A stretch of DNA of 64,000 bases from Candidatus Latescibacterota bacterium (GTDB lineage: Bacteria > Latescibacterota > UBA2968 > GCA-2709665). Positions within the stretch are counted from its first letter, which is position 1, and each line of letters begins with the position of its first letter. The notes under the pieces were generated by a model. It was not told where the DNA came from and ran no database searches. It saw only the letters and a list, made by a program, of their open reading frames with translations. The stretch lies in NCBI GenBank assembly GCA_012271065.1, contig JAAXHE010000112.1:1-64000 (forward strand), read 5' to 3'. Below, in pieces: positions 1 to 8,323 of the stretch. Position numbers and translations under genes: made by a program.

Positions 1-52
1 ACTCGACTTTTCGGAGTGGACTCATTATTCATTAACGTCGAGGTGTCTGAAT

Positions 53-1060
53 ATGGCAACATCCGAAGTGATTCTTTCCGGATTTGCGGATGAGGGTCCG
101 GTGAGCAAACGGGCCGAAGAGCAACTGACAATGATGTCCGCGCTCGGACTATCCTATTACACGATCCGGTTCATCGATCTCGGCAACGGCGTGAAGAACG
201 TCATGGAGCTTTCAGACGAAGAAGTACAACGGCTTCAGGACCTGCACGGTGCGTTTCAGGTCGGCGTGTCAAGCGTGGGATCTCCCCTCGGCAAGGTCAA
301 GCTCGTCGACGAGGACGACGGTACACAGAACCGGTACATCCCGTTTGAATCCTATCTGAAGAACGACGTTCAGCGGGCTATCGACCTGGCGCACGCCTTC
401 GAAACCAAACTGCTGCGCGGCTTCAGCTATTACCATCCACACGGACGGGATCCATGGCCGTACCTGGACCAGGCGGCTGATCAACTCGGGCAGATTGTCG
501 AAAAATGCGCTTCGGCAGGCGTGGTTTACGGTATGGAGGTGGAGGCTGACCTGATTGGCGGAGACGGGGACACGTTGATCGCATTGTATGAAAAAGTCAA
601 CAGTCCCTATGTCTGCATCATTCCAGACGTGGGAAACATGGAATCCAGCGGTCACAGTCCGGACAGTGCATACGAGCACTACGTCAAGATGAAGCCCGGC
701 GTGGGGTGGATACACATCAAGGGTTTCAACAATCCGTCGGACAAGACAATGCTGGATGCGGCCGGGGAGCGTGGATTGACCCGGTTCATTCCGGTGGACC
801 GGGGCGATTCGGGCCACGAGCAGGTGCTGCGGGACTTCCGGACACTGGTGCCTGAGATTCACGAGCGCCTGTCTCCGCTGGGCGTACCGGGCGTATTCGT
901 GGACCTGGAGCCGCACGTGAAGGGCGGCGGCCAGTTCGGCGGCGTCAGCGGGGTGGACGGGTTCGGCGTGGCATTTCGAAGTCTCTGCCGCCTTCTGGAT
1001 TACCTGGAATTCGACTATCGTCTGACGGGCTACGAAGATATCTCAAATCTCGCGTCGTAA
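53..1060 (+). CDS. Sugar phosphate isomerase/epimerase-like TIM-barrel protein
   Basis: A 335-residue protein resembling the xylose-isomerase-like TIM-barrel superfamily (AP endonuclease 2 fold), which isomerises or epimerises sugars and related polyols, usually with a divalent metal. Visible support is the alternating strand/helix pattern with acidic and His ends of strands: GMEVEAD near residue 165, IIPDVGN near 192, GWIHIKG near 224 and FVDLEPH near 284, which are plausible metal ligands (E, D, H, E). No signal peptide is visible, so it is probably cytoplasmic. GAGG at 40-43, nine bases before the ATG, supports the start. It heads a same-strand run with a permease, ceramidase-like protein, Gfo/Idh oxidoreductase and HAD phosphatase, but a terminator follows it directly. 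The substrate cannot be read from the sequence; an epimerase is more likely than a nuclease given the neighbours. Confidence 0.75.
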   Translation: MATSEVILSGFADEGPVSKRAEEQLTMMSALGLSYYTIRFIDLGNGVKNVMELSDEEVQRLQDLHGAFQVGVSSVGSPLGKVKLVDEDDGTQNRYIPFESYLKNDVQRAIDLAHAFETKLLRGFSYYHPHGRDPWPYLDQAADQLGQIVEKCASAGVVYGMEVEADLIGGDGDTLIALYEKVNSPYVCIIPDVGNMESSGHSPDSAYEHYVKMKPGVGWIHIKGFNNPSDKTMLDAAGERGLTRFIPVDRGDSGHEQVLRDFRTLVPEIHERLSPLGVPGVFVDLEPHVKGGGQFGGVSGVDGFGVAFRSLCRLLDYLEFDYRLTGYEDISNLAS

Positions 1061-1079
1061 GTCGTCGCGGGCCGACAAC

Positions 1080-1114
1080 GCCAGGGGTGCGTGTCTCGCG
1101 TCCCTGGCCTTTTT
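1080..1114 (+). terminator. Rho-independent terminator after the TIM-barrel gene
   Basis: GCCAGGG at 1080-1086 pairs with CCCTGGC at 1102-1108, closing a 15-base loop that can itself pair weakly, and is followed by five Ts at 1110-1114. It lies 20 bases after the stop of the upstream gene. A GTG at 1091 that would extend the permease gene sits inside the hairpin loop, which argues against that codon as a start. Confidence 0.8.
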
Positions 1115-1135
1115 GCTTTTCAGACCGAGGTCTCA

Positions 1136-3421
1136 GTGGCAGTATCCTCCCTTCCGCCGGAATCCAACAGGGTCACGTTTGCCAGGAGTCTGGGTTGCTT
1201 CGACGCATCGATGATCGGCATCGGCGCGATGATCGGCGCGGGGATCTTCGTTCTGACCGGGATTGCCGCCGGCGAGGCGGGGCCGGCGTCAATTCTGGCA
1301 TTTGCGCTGAACGGCCTCGTGACGCTGATGACGGCGTTCTGCTACGCCGAACTCGCCTCTGCGATTCCCGAGGCCGGCGGCGGATATTCGTTCGTCAAGA
1401 AGGCGTTTCCCGGTCCGGTGGGGTTTCTGTCCGGATGGATGCTCTGGTTCGCCTACACGGTGGCGTGCAGCCTTTATGCGCTGGGCTTTGCAGGCTACTT
1501 CTGGGAGTTTTTCCACAAGTACCTGCCGGACGTCAGCTATACGATCCAGGCGACGACGGGGGTTCAGCCGTCTGTTGCGTTCGTAACGGTGATCGTAAGC
1601 TGCGTCTTTGTCTGGCTGAACGTGCGCGGCACGGAGGTCACGGGCAAGGCGGAAAACGTGATCACCATGTCCAAGATTCTCGTACTGCTGGTTTTCGTCT
1701 GGTTCGGACTGGCGCATATCTTCGCGACGCCCGTACAGGCGGCAAAGAGCTTCTCTCCGTTCTTCCCGAAGGGACTGGGGGGCGTGCTGGTTGCAATGGG
1801 ACTGACGTTTATCGCTTTTGAAGGGTACGATCTCATCGCGACGGTCGCGGAAGAAATCAAGCAGCCCGAGATCAATATTCCCAAGGCCACGTTCATTTCT
1901 CTTGGCGTAACCGTGGTCGTTTATCTGCTGATCGTATTTGTGTCTCTCGGCGCGGTCCAGCCGGAGGCCACCACGTCGTGGGAATTTCTGGGCCGGTACC
2001 AGGAAACGGCGATTGTGAAGGCGGCAGACAGCTTCATGCCGGCGTTCGGCGTGGCAACCATCGTTTTCGGCGGGCTGCTTTCCACCATGTCTGCGCTGAA
2101 CGCGACGGTGCTGGCCTCCAGCCGCGTGGCTTTTTCCATGGGCAGGGACCGGTGGCTGCCGGTGGGCATGGCCGCGATTCATTCCGACAGGCGGACCCCC
2201 CACATCGCTATTCTGGTCACCGGCGCGATTCTGACGGGCATCGCGCTGCTCTTGCCCATCCATGTGGTCGGGTCGGCGGCGAGCCTGATGTTCCTGCTCA
2301 CGTTTACCCTGGTAAATCTGTCGCTGCTCGTCCTGCGGCGCCGGATGCCGGAAATCGAGCGCAGGTACAAAGTGCCGCTCTTCCCGTGGCTGCCGCTGAT
2401 TGGCGCGGCTTCGAATATGCTATTGGCGGTTTACCAGTTTCGTTTCGATCCGATGGCCTGGTACGTTGCGCTGGGATGGATTGCGGTGGGATTCTTCGCG
2501 TATACCATCCATTTCCGGAAGGAATCGGGCGAGGCCGAGCCCCACGTGCTGGACGCGCTGCCCCTGGAGACCGCCCGCGCACCCTACAGGGTCCTGGTAC
2601 CCGTGGCCAATCCGGGTACGATCGAATCGCTGCTTGATATCTCGATACCCATCGCAAAAGCGAGGAGCGGCGACCTGATCGTCAATACCACCGTGGAGGT
2701 GCCAATCCAGCTGCCCATCCAGGAAGGGATGAAGTACATCAACCACCGGATGCCGCTGCTGCGGACCGCGCAGGCCTACGCGCAGAAGCAGAATCTCCGC
2801 ATGGTTTCGGACATCCGCGTGGCGCACCGCGTGGACGAAGGCATTCTGTCGGCGGTATCGGACGAGCACGCGGACCTGCTGGTGATCGGATGGAAGGGAT
2901 TTACGACCACGCGTGAGCGGATTTTTGGCGAAGTGCTCGACAGGGTGGTGAACCGGGCAACCGCGGACGTGGCGGTCGTCAAGTTGCAGGACCAGGCCCG
3001 GTTCGATCGCATTCTGCTGCCAACGGCCGGCGGACCCCATACGCGGTTCGCCGTTGAGCTGCTGGAGCCGATCGTCGCGGCCTACGGCTCACGTGTGACA
3101 GCCTGCTCCGTGATACCCGAAGATGCAGACGCGGAGCGGGAGAGTGAGGCCATGGGATGGATCGACCAGACGCTGAAGAACGCAAACCTGGGCGACGTGG
3201 AGTGCCGCGCGATCCGATCCCGGTCCGTACCCGCGGGTATCGTCAGGGCGGGAGCGGAATTCGATCTGATCGTGATGGGCTCGGCCGATACCGGCCTGTT
3301 CCAGCAACTTCTGTTCGGTGAGGTGCCCGACCGGGTTGGGCGATTCGCCAAGACTTCAGTGATGCTGGTCAAACAGCGCGAAGGCCGCGGCAAGGCGTGG
3401 CTGCGGCGATTGATGAGTTGA
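1136..3421 (+). CDS. APC-family amino acid permease with two C-terminal universal stress protein domains
   Basis: Residues about 20-460 form a hydrophobic permease of the amino acid-polyamine-organocation superfamily, opening with the family's GIGAMIGAGIF segment, so it should import an amino acid or amine across the inner membrane. Residues about 482-620 and 621-757 are two tandem cytoplasmic UspA-like domains. Each ends with the nucleotide-binding pattern (VIGWKG...FGEV and VMGSAD...FGEV). The start is GTG 1136, with GAGG at 1127-1130 five bases upstream. The in-frame GTG at 1091 lies inside a terminator hairpin and adds no conserved sequence. The 761-residue length fits permease-Usp fusions known in several phyla, where the Usp part is thought to sense ATP or AMP. 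The next gene follows after 26 bases with its own strong ribosome site. The transported substrate is unknown. Confidence 0.85.
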   Translation: MAVSSLPPESNRVTFARSLGCFDASMIGIGAMIGAGIFVLTGIAAGEAGPASILAFALNGLVTLMTAFCYAELASAIPEAGGGYSFVKKAFPGPVGFLSGWMLWFAYTVACSLYALGFAGYFWEFFHKYLPDVSYTIQATTGVQPSVAFVTVIVSCVFVWLNVRGTEVTGKAENVITMSKILVLLVFVWFGLAHIFATPVQAAKSFSPFFPKGLGGVLVAMGLTFIAFEGYDLIATVAEEIKQPEINIPKATFISLGVTVVVYLLIVFVSLGAVQPEATTSWEFLGRYQETAIVKAADSFMPAFGVATIVFGGLLSTMSALNATVLASSRVAFSMGRDRWLPVGMAAIHSDRRTPHIAILVTGAILTGIALLLPIHVVGSAASLMFLLTFTLVNLSLLVLRRRMPEIERRYKVPLFPWLPLIGAASNMLLAVYQFRFDPMAWYVALGWIAVGFFAYTIHFRKESGEAEPHVLDALPLETARAPYRVLVPVANPGTIESLLDISIPIAKARSGDLIVNTTVEVPIQLPIQEGMKYINHRMPLLRTAQAYAQKQNLRMVSDIRVAHRVDEGILSAVSDEHADLLVIGWKGFTTTRERIFGEVLDRVVNRATADVAVVKLQDQARFDRILLPTAGGPHTRFAVELLEPIVAAYGSRVTACSVIPEDADAERESEAMGWIDQTLKNANLGDVECRAIRSRSVPAGIVRAGAEFDLIVMGSADTGLFQQLLFGEVPDRVGRFAKTSVMLVKQREGRGKAWLRRLMS

Positions 3422-3447
3422 AACCGGTTCGATCACGAGGAGGCATT

Positions 3448-4722
3448 ATGTTGAACGGTGGCGCAATCACCCTTGACATCACGCCGCCGCTGGGAACGCT
3501 GATTCCGGGCCTGTTTCACGAACGCAGGGCGGAGGGGATCCACGATCCGCTGAACGTCCGAAGTTTTGTCCTGGAGCGTGACGGTGCGGGCATCGCGATC
3601 GCCGTCTGCGATCTCGTCGGCGTGTCGCGGACATACCTGGACGCGGCAAAGGCGCGAATTGCCGAGACCACCGGTCTGGCTCCCAAACGGGTGATGATCT
3701 GCTGTACCCACACCCACTCCGGCGCCCAGACGGGAGATGACGCATATACGGCATTCCTGGTGGAACGCATTGCCGATTCCGTGCGCATCGCCTGGGACGG
3801 ACGCGACGCGGTTGGCGCGGGCTGGGGGCGCGCGGAAGAGGGCCGGCCGGTATTCAACCGGCGGTTTCATATGGCGGACGGCACGGTGCGGACCAACCCC
3901 GGTACCGGAAATCCAGACGTCGTGAGGGCCGCGGGCCCGGTTGACCCGGACGTGGGTGTGCTCTGTATTCAGAAAACGGATGGCGCACCCGTGGGACTGT
4001 TGTGCAACTACGCGTTGCACTACGTGGGCGGGGGTGACCACGAGCGGGAGATCTCGGCAGACTATTTCGGATATTTTTCGAGTCTCATTCAGCGCATGCG
4101 AGGCCAACGGTTTACGGCGGCGCTTTCGAACGGCGCTTCGGGCGACATCAACAACCACGACGTGATCGGTGGCAGCCGAAGCGCGAACGACCGGCACCAG
4201 CATTCGGAACGCGTCGCCGCGCTGGTGGCGGCACAGGCCTTCTGGGCATGGAACGGGATGGATTTCGCCCGCGACCTGCCTCTCGGCGCTGAAATGGTGG
4301 AAGTGGCGCTTCAGCGCAAGGCCGGCCCTTCGCCGGCCGATATCACCCGGGCCAGGGAAATCGACCAAGAGGGTCGAGGGACCATGGCGGAGCGGGCGTT
4401 CGCCCGGCGGATTCTGCGCCGGATGGCGGAAGTGCCGGACTCGTCGCGAACGTGGGTGCAGGCGCTTCGAATCGGAAACCTGGCCCTCGTGGGCGTGCCG
4501 GGAGAACTGCTGGTAAGACTCGGCCTGGAAATCAAGCGTCGGTCTCCTTTCGGTCAGACGATGGTCCTGGAACTGGCCAACGACAGTGTGGGTTATCTGC
4601 CGGACGAACAGGCCTATAGAGAAGGCGGTTACGAACCCGAAGCGGCCCTTTTCACGCCGGGATCGGGCGAACAGATCGTGGAAGCAGCCGTTAACCTGCT
4701 GGACAAATTGCATGCATCGTAG
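3448..4722 (+). CDS. Neutral/alkaline non-lysosomal ceramidase-like protein
   Basis: A 424-residue protein matching the N-terminal catalytic part of the neutral ceramidase family. It opens with AITLDITPPLG and carries HTHSGAQTGD near residue 88 and NGASGDINNHD near 227, the regions that hold the zinc ligands in ceramidases. It lacks a signal peptide and the C-terminal immunoglobulin-like domain of true ceramidases. Short forms like this are common next to sugar-catabolic genes and are probably hydrolases of another amide or ester; that is inference. The start at ATG 3448 is fixed by GAGGAGG at 3437-3443; an upstream in-frame start would overlap the permease. A paralogue lies at 48040-49386, also beside a Gfo/Idh oxidoreductase. 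Confidence 0.8.
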   Translation: MLNGGAITLDITPPLGTLIPGLFHERRAEGIHDPLNVRSFVLERDGAGIAIAVCDLVGVSRTYLDAAKARIAETTGLAPKRVMICCTHTHSGAQTGDDAYTAFLVERIADSVRIAWDGRDAVGAGWGRAEEGRPVFNRRFHMADGTVRTNPGTGNPDVVRAAGPVDPDVGVLCIQKTDGAPVGLLCNYALHYVGGGDHEREISADYFGYFSSLIQRMRGQRFTAALSNGASGDINNHDVIGGSRSANDRHQHSERVAALVAAQAFWAWNGMDFARDLPLGAEMVEVALQRKAGPSPADITRAREIDQEGRGTMAERAFARRILRRMAEVPDSSRTWVQALRIGNLALVGVPGELLVRLGLEIKRRSPFGQTMVLELANDSVGYLPDEQAYREGGYEPEAALFTPGSGEQIVEAAVNLLDKLHAS

Positions 4723-4771
4723 ATCCCGGCCCAATTGGGGTTTTCAAAGAAACAGCTTCCGAGGAGGAAAA

Positions 4772-5815
4772 ATGTCGGACAAGATACGTATCGGAATCAT
4801 CGGCGCCGGAGGCATTTTCCGGAGCCGTCATTTCCCCGGGTTGGCGAAGATCGGGGACGCGGAGGTGGTTGCCATCTGCAACCGGAGCGAGGCAAGCGCG
4901 GGCGCAATCGCACGCGAATTCGGCCTGTCACCGAGACTGATGTCGGATCCGTACGCGTTGATCGGGAGCGAGGACGTGGACGCGGTGATGATCGGTACGT
5001 GGCCGTACCGCCACTGCGAATACGTGCTGGCCTCCCTTGACGCGGGAAAGCACGTCTTCGTGCAGGCGAGGATGGCGATGAACCTTCGCGAGGCAAAGTC
5101 CATGTACGCCAGGGCGCAGGAGACGGGCCTCGTCACGCAGATCTGCCCGTCGCCGATGGCAATGAAGGGCGACTGGTTCATCCAGCGGCTGATCCGGGAG
5201 GGATACCTGGGAGATATCTACCATGTCTATACCCGGTCGTTAAGCGGCGACGGCTGTGACCCCGACAATCCGCTTCACTGGCGGCAGATCGACCGGTATT
5301 CGGGTTTGAACGCGCTGAACATGGGCATCCTGGTGGAAATCGTGCAACGCTGGGCAGGCCAGATGAAGACGATTTCGGCGCACGCGGAGACGTTCATCAG
5401 GACGCGGCCGCTGGATAACGGTCAGGGGAAGGGACCGGTGGAACGCCCCGATTCGGTGCATATCATGGGGCAGATGGAAAACGGCGCGCAGGCCGCGTTT
5501 CTGTTTTCCTCCGTGGCGAGGTTCGGCATGGATCCGCAGGTGGAACTCTACGGCAGCGAGGGGACCCTGGTCTACAAGCTGGACAGCGATACCATTCTGG
5601 GCGGGCAAGCCGGAGACAGCGGGCTGTCCGAAATCTCCATTCCGGACGACGAGGCGCGCGAGTGGACCGTGGAGCAGGATTTCGTGAGCGCGATTCAGGG
5701 CGGGCCTCCCGGAGATACCACCTTCGAAGCCGGCCTGAATTACATGGCGTTTACGGAGGCAGTCTTCCGATCCGTGGAACGCGGCGGCGTTGTGCGTCTG
5801 CCCCTGGTGGATTGA
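4772..5815 (+). CDS. Gfo/Idh/MocA family oxidoreductase with an altered EKP motif
   Basis: A 347-residue NAD(P)-dependent sugar dehydrogenase-type protein. The N-terminal Rossmann motif GIIGAGG (residues 8-14) binds the cofactor, and the C-terminal half is the alpha/beta substrate domain. The family's EKP motif, whose lysine usually takes part in catalysis, is replaced by HVFVQARMAMN, so either the reaction differs or the lysine comes from elsewhere. GAGGAGG at 4761-4767, four bases before ATG 4772, fixes the start; longer in-frame readings run into the preceding gene. It is co-directional with the ceramidase-like gene 49 bases upstream and the HAD gene 24 bases downstream, suggesting one catabolic unit. 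The substrate is unknown. Confidence 0.85.
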   Translation: MSDKIRIGIIGAGGIFRSRHFPGLAKIGDAEVVAICNRSEASAGAIAREFGLSPRLMSDPYALIGSEDVDAVMIGTWPYRHCEYVLASLDAGKHVFVQARMAMNLREAKSMYARAQETGLVTQICPSPMAMKGDWFIQRLIREGYLGDIYHVYTRSLSGDGCDPDNPLHWRQIDRYSGLNALNMGILVEIVQRWAGQMKTISAHAETFIRTRPLDNGQGKGPVERPDSVHIMGQMENGAQAAFLFSSVARFGMDPQVELYGSEGTLVYKLDSDTILGGQAGDSGLSEISIPDDEAREWTVEQDFVSAIQGGPPGDTTFEAGLNYMAFTEAVFRSVERGGVVRLPLVD

Positions 5816-5839
5816 CGTATCAGTCGAAAGGTCTGCAAA

Positions 5840-6697
5840 ATGGGTGACGTGCGGCTCGTGGCGTTCGATCTGGATGGTACGCTGCTCGACGACAGGGGCC
5901 GGATGTCAAACGAGTCTGTGGAGGCGCTTCGGCGACTGGCGCTCTCCGGCATCGCGATGGCATCGATCAGTGGCCGAAACGTGGGGAAGAGTCTGGCGCC
6001 GTTTTCGCCCGATCTGAGACCGGCGCTGCACGTGGGCAGCTATAATGGCGCGATGGTGCTGGGAACGGGCGCGGATGACGAACGGCCGTTGTTGCACGAA
6101 CAGCGATTGCCTGAGGGTGGCTTTCCCGGTGTGCTGGACTTCATCGGCGACAGCCGGTTGAACTTCATCTATTGCAGGTGCGAGGCCGACGCTCCGGGTC
6201 TCAACGAGGCCTATCTTACGGACGAGGAGACCCGGTGGATCCGAAATCTCGTGCGGATGACGGGCGTGAGAATCGTGGTGGAGCCGGATCTGTTGGCCGG
6301 GGCACGGGATTTCGTGCCGCCGCCGAAGATGATCGTGCTGCCCGGTCCTGAGCGACGGGAAGCGGTGTTCGAGGACATGCGTGCGGCGTTTGGGGGGCAA
6401 TTCTATCTCGCCCGTACGGGTGACGACCGGATCGAGATCATGCATCCGGAGGTGAACAAGGCGGTCGCGTTGCGTGAGATCTGCGATGCGTGCGGCGTCG
6501 CCCCTTCACAGTCGCTTGCGATTGGAGACGGGGACAACGACCTGCCGATGCTGAAGGCGGCGGGCATAGGCGTGCTGATGGGAAACGCGGACCGTCTGAC
6601 CAGGGATTCAGCCGCCGAGGCGTGCGTGCGGATGTGCGGGTCGCTGGAGCATGAAGGGTTCTCGAAGACCGTGGCGAGATACGTGTCGGACGGTTAG
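5840..6697 (+). CDS. Cof-type HAD-superfamily phosphatase
   Basis: A 285-residue haloacid dehalogenase superfamily hydrolase of the Cof (IIB cap) subfamily, which dephosphorylates sugar phosphates and similar small molecules in the cytoplasm. Motif I is FDLDGTLLD with the nucleophile Asp10 and acid/base Asp12. Motif II is the serine in SISGR near residue 49, motif III a lysine near NKAVAL, and motif IV GDGDND near 229-234 binds magnesium. The length is normal for the family. GAAAGG 10 bases upstream supports ATG 5840. It ends four bases before the convergent stop of the GntR regulator. It probably acts with the upstream oxidoreductase and epimerase, but the substrate cannot be assigned. Confidence 0.85.
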   Translation: MGDVRLVAFDLDGTLLDDRGRMSNESVEALRRLALSGIAMASISGRNVGKSLAPFSPDLRPALHVGSYNGAMVLGTGADDERPLLHEQRLPEGGFPGVLDFIGDSRLNFIYCRCEADAPGLNEAYLTDEETRWIRNLVRMTGVRIVVEPDLLAGARDFVPPPKMIVLPGPERREAVFEDMRAAFGGQFYLARTGDDRIEIMHPEVNKAVALREICDACGVAPSQSLAIGDGDNDLPMLKAAGIGVLMGNADRLTRDSAAEACVRMCGSLEHEGFSKTVARYVSDG

Positions 6698-6701
6698 CGT
6701 T

Positions 6702-7469
6702 TCATTCCGATCGGTTTTCGGAATCACCGTCGATACGCGCCCGAAGGTCCACGCTGCTGGACAGAATGTGCTCCTCCATGGCCCGCTGCGCGGCTTCGGC
6801 ATCGCGTCTCCGGATGGCTCGCACGATTTTTACGTGTTCTTCCACCGACATCCGGGCCCGCACCTCCACCGTATGGGTTGCGGGTTCCTCCAGGCTGGCT
6901 CCGATCCACTCCTGAAGGTAATTGCGTATCATTACAAGGAGGTTGCGGAGGATCGAATTCTGGGTTGCCCGGGCAATGGCCAGATGGAACTGCACGTCGA
7001 ACTCCAGGAATTCGGCGGGCCGGTTCAGAGATGCCTCGATTCCACGGATCGTCCGGTCGAATTCCCGGAGGTCGGCTTCCGTGGCGCGCCCGGCGGCAAG
7101 GAATGCATTACGGGATTCCAGCATAAGCCGGGTTTCCACGAGGTCCGTGACTTCCTTCGGATCCAGCAGCAGGCCCCAGCTCAGGGATTTCTCCAGGTAT
7201 CGGCCGGTGTTGTCGCTGACGAACGTACCCTCACCCACCCGGGGTTCCAGGATGCCCATCACGGAGAGTGTTCGGAGGGCTTCTCTGAGGGAGGTCCGGC
7301 CGACCCCGAACTGTTTGCACAGGCTTCGTTCCGGCGGCAGCCGATCGCCCGGTTTCAGCACGTCCCGGGAGATCAGGTCGATGATCTGGCCGACGATTTC
7401 GTCGCTCAGCGACGTGCGCCGGACGGGCGTCATCTGCTCGAGTGCCGGGGCCTTCGTTTTTCGAGTCAC
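6702..7469 (-). CDS. FadR-subfamily GntR transcriptional regulator (FCD domain)
   Basis: A 255-residue regulator with an N-terminal winged helix-turn-helix (about residues 18-90, including PGDRLPPERSLCKQFGVGR and SLREALR) and a C-terminal FCD all-helical ligand domain (about 100-235). The FCD metal-binding residues are visible: Asp/His in EFDVQFHLAIA, the His of EEHVKI and the His of MEEHIL. FCD regulators bind organic acids, sugar acids or metals and repress adjacent genes. The gene diverges from the corrinoid operon at 7653, and the 183-bp gap contains two palindromes of the GT...AC class that this subfamily recognises. It is therefore the likely repressor of that operon and of itself; the effector is unknown. 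Confidence 0.88.
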   Translation of the reverse strand: MTRKTKAPALEQMTPVRRTSLSDEIVGQIIDLISRDVLKPGDRLPPERSLCKQFGVGRTSLREALRTLSVMGILEPRVGEGTFVSDNTGRYLEKSLSWGLLLDPKEVTDLVETRLMLESRNAFLAAGRATEADLREFDRTIRGIEASLNRPAEFLEFDVQFHLAIARATQNSILRNLLVMIRNYLQEWIGASLEEPATHTVEVRARMSVEEHVKIVRAIRRRDAEAAQRAMEEHILSSSVDLRARIDGDSENRSE

Positions 7470-7546
7470 GATATCTTAAACTTTCTTCTTGATGCGCGAA
7501 TCGCCCGTTCGTCACGCCCGAAAGATTTCGCTTTACAATGGCTTCT

Positions 7547-7564
7547 TTTTAGGTTAACCTTAAA
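7547..7564. promoter_or_regulatory. Candidate GntR operator 1 (AGGTTAACCT palindrome)
   Basis: A perfect 10-bp palindrome AGGTTAACCT (7551-7560) extends to 18 bp (TTT at 7547-7549 pairing with AAA at 7562-7564) with one mismatched pair. It lies between the divergent FadR-type regulator and the corrinoid operon and has the GT...AC core typical of FadR-subfamily operators. Binding is inferred, not shown. Confidence 0.5.
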
Positions 7565-7570
7565 CGCAGA

Positions 7571-7584
7571 ATTGGTCTGACCAT
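7571..7584. promoter_or_regulatory. Candidate FadR-type operator 2 (TGGTCTGACCA)
   Basis: TGGT-CTG-ACCA at 7573-7583 is a perfect inverted repeat with a three-base centre and matches the TGGTnnnACCA pattern used by several FadR-subfamily regulators. It is 8 bp from operator 1 and about 70 bp before the first gene of the corrinoid operon, a good position for a repressor of that operon. Confidence 0.6.
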
Positions 7585-7652
7585 CATCATAACAGTAAAA
7601 GAACAGACGGGGTTCCCCGCTGTCAAGGGAAAATTCGTCGGAGGATGGCACA

Positions 7653-8282
7653 ATGGGCCAAACCGTCGATATCGGAACGCGCATCGAACTGGTGCCCATG
7701 GATCCGCATTTTCATGAAATCACGATCGGCCTCTACCGGCAGGAGGACGACGGGGCTCCCGTGTATGACGTACATACGTACAACGGAAGAGCGGGGGCCG
7801 ACCAGCGGATCGCATTCGTCTCCAACGCGATGGTGGTACTGGGCGGAATGGCGCAGACACACGACGGGCTGCTTCGATTTCCGTGCGGAGAAGCCCACGA
7901 ACTGGCCTGCCGGCGGGTCTTTCTCGAGGCGTGCAAGCTGGCTTCCGGCGGCGAGCTGAAAGCCCGTCCGCTGACGATTGTCGACAGGAAGTCCGGATTG
8001 AACATCACGGTGTCCCGCGCGGGCAGCGGCGAGTACCGCGTCGAAGCCGAAGGGGAGGGAAAGGACGGCGCGCGGAGAATCGCGGCAATCGCGGGCGGGC
8101 TGGCCAAGCTCGGAGAAATGCAGTCTCGAAGCCCGGATACGGTCGCATTTTCGTGCGGACACTACCACGACGCTGTTGTGGGATTGCTTCTGGTTCGGGC
8201 CCCAAACGTCCGGGCGGCGGTTCGCGAACAGGAGATGTCGGGCGCCCGTGGCGTCCTGGCTGCGCCCAGCCAGCAGCGGTAG
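7653..8282 (+). CDS. Uncharacterised protein, first gene of the corrinoid operon
   Basis: A 209-residue soluble protein not recognised. It has no signal peptide, no transmembrane segment and no obvious cofactor motif. Visible elements are a His-containing N-terminal stretch (DPHFHEITIGLY), GGMAQTHDG in the middle and a late SCGHYHDAVVGLLLVR segment, so clustered histidines plus one cysteine could bind a metal. GGAGG at 7640-7644, eight bases before ATG 7653, fixes the start. It is the first gene after the two operator-like palindromes, and the methyltransferase gene follows after 41 bases, so it should be co-expressed with the methyl-transfer system. A role in substrate handling is a guess from position only. 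Confidence 0.75.
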   Translation: MGQTVDIGTRIELVPMDPHFHEITIGLYRQEDDGAPVYDVHTYNGRAGADQRIAFVSNAMVVLGGMAQTHDGLLRFPCGEAHELACRRVFLEACKLASGGELKARPLTIVDRKSGLNITVSRAGSGEYRVEAEGEGKDGARRIAAIAGGLAKLGEMQSRSPDTVAFSCGHYHDAVVGLLLVRAPNVRAAVREQEMSGARGVLAAPSQQR

Positions 8283-8323
8283 TGCCGGCGCGTAGACGAT
8301 CATTCAAACGGGAGAGTGGGATT

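Noticed and set aside
1087..1821. A 244-codon open frame overlapping the permease gene
   Set aside because: Arg/Gly-rich composition without any family pattern, out of frame with the clearly conserved permease; a shadow of high GC.
6704..6724. ATTCCGA...TCGGAAT hairpin at the end of the GntR gene
   Set aside because: No T run in either direction and it lies within coding sequence; not enough for a terminator call.
6651..7580. Long plus-strand frame opposite the GntR regulator
   Set aside because: Antisense shadow; the minus strand has a full winged-helix/FCD protein.
7470..7652. Cobalamin riboswitch upstream of the corrinoid operon
   Set aside because: No B12-box-like sequence or multi-stem layout was seen; the gap contains operator palindromes instead.
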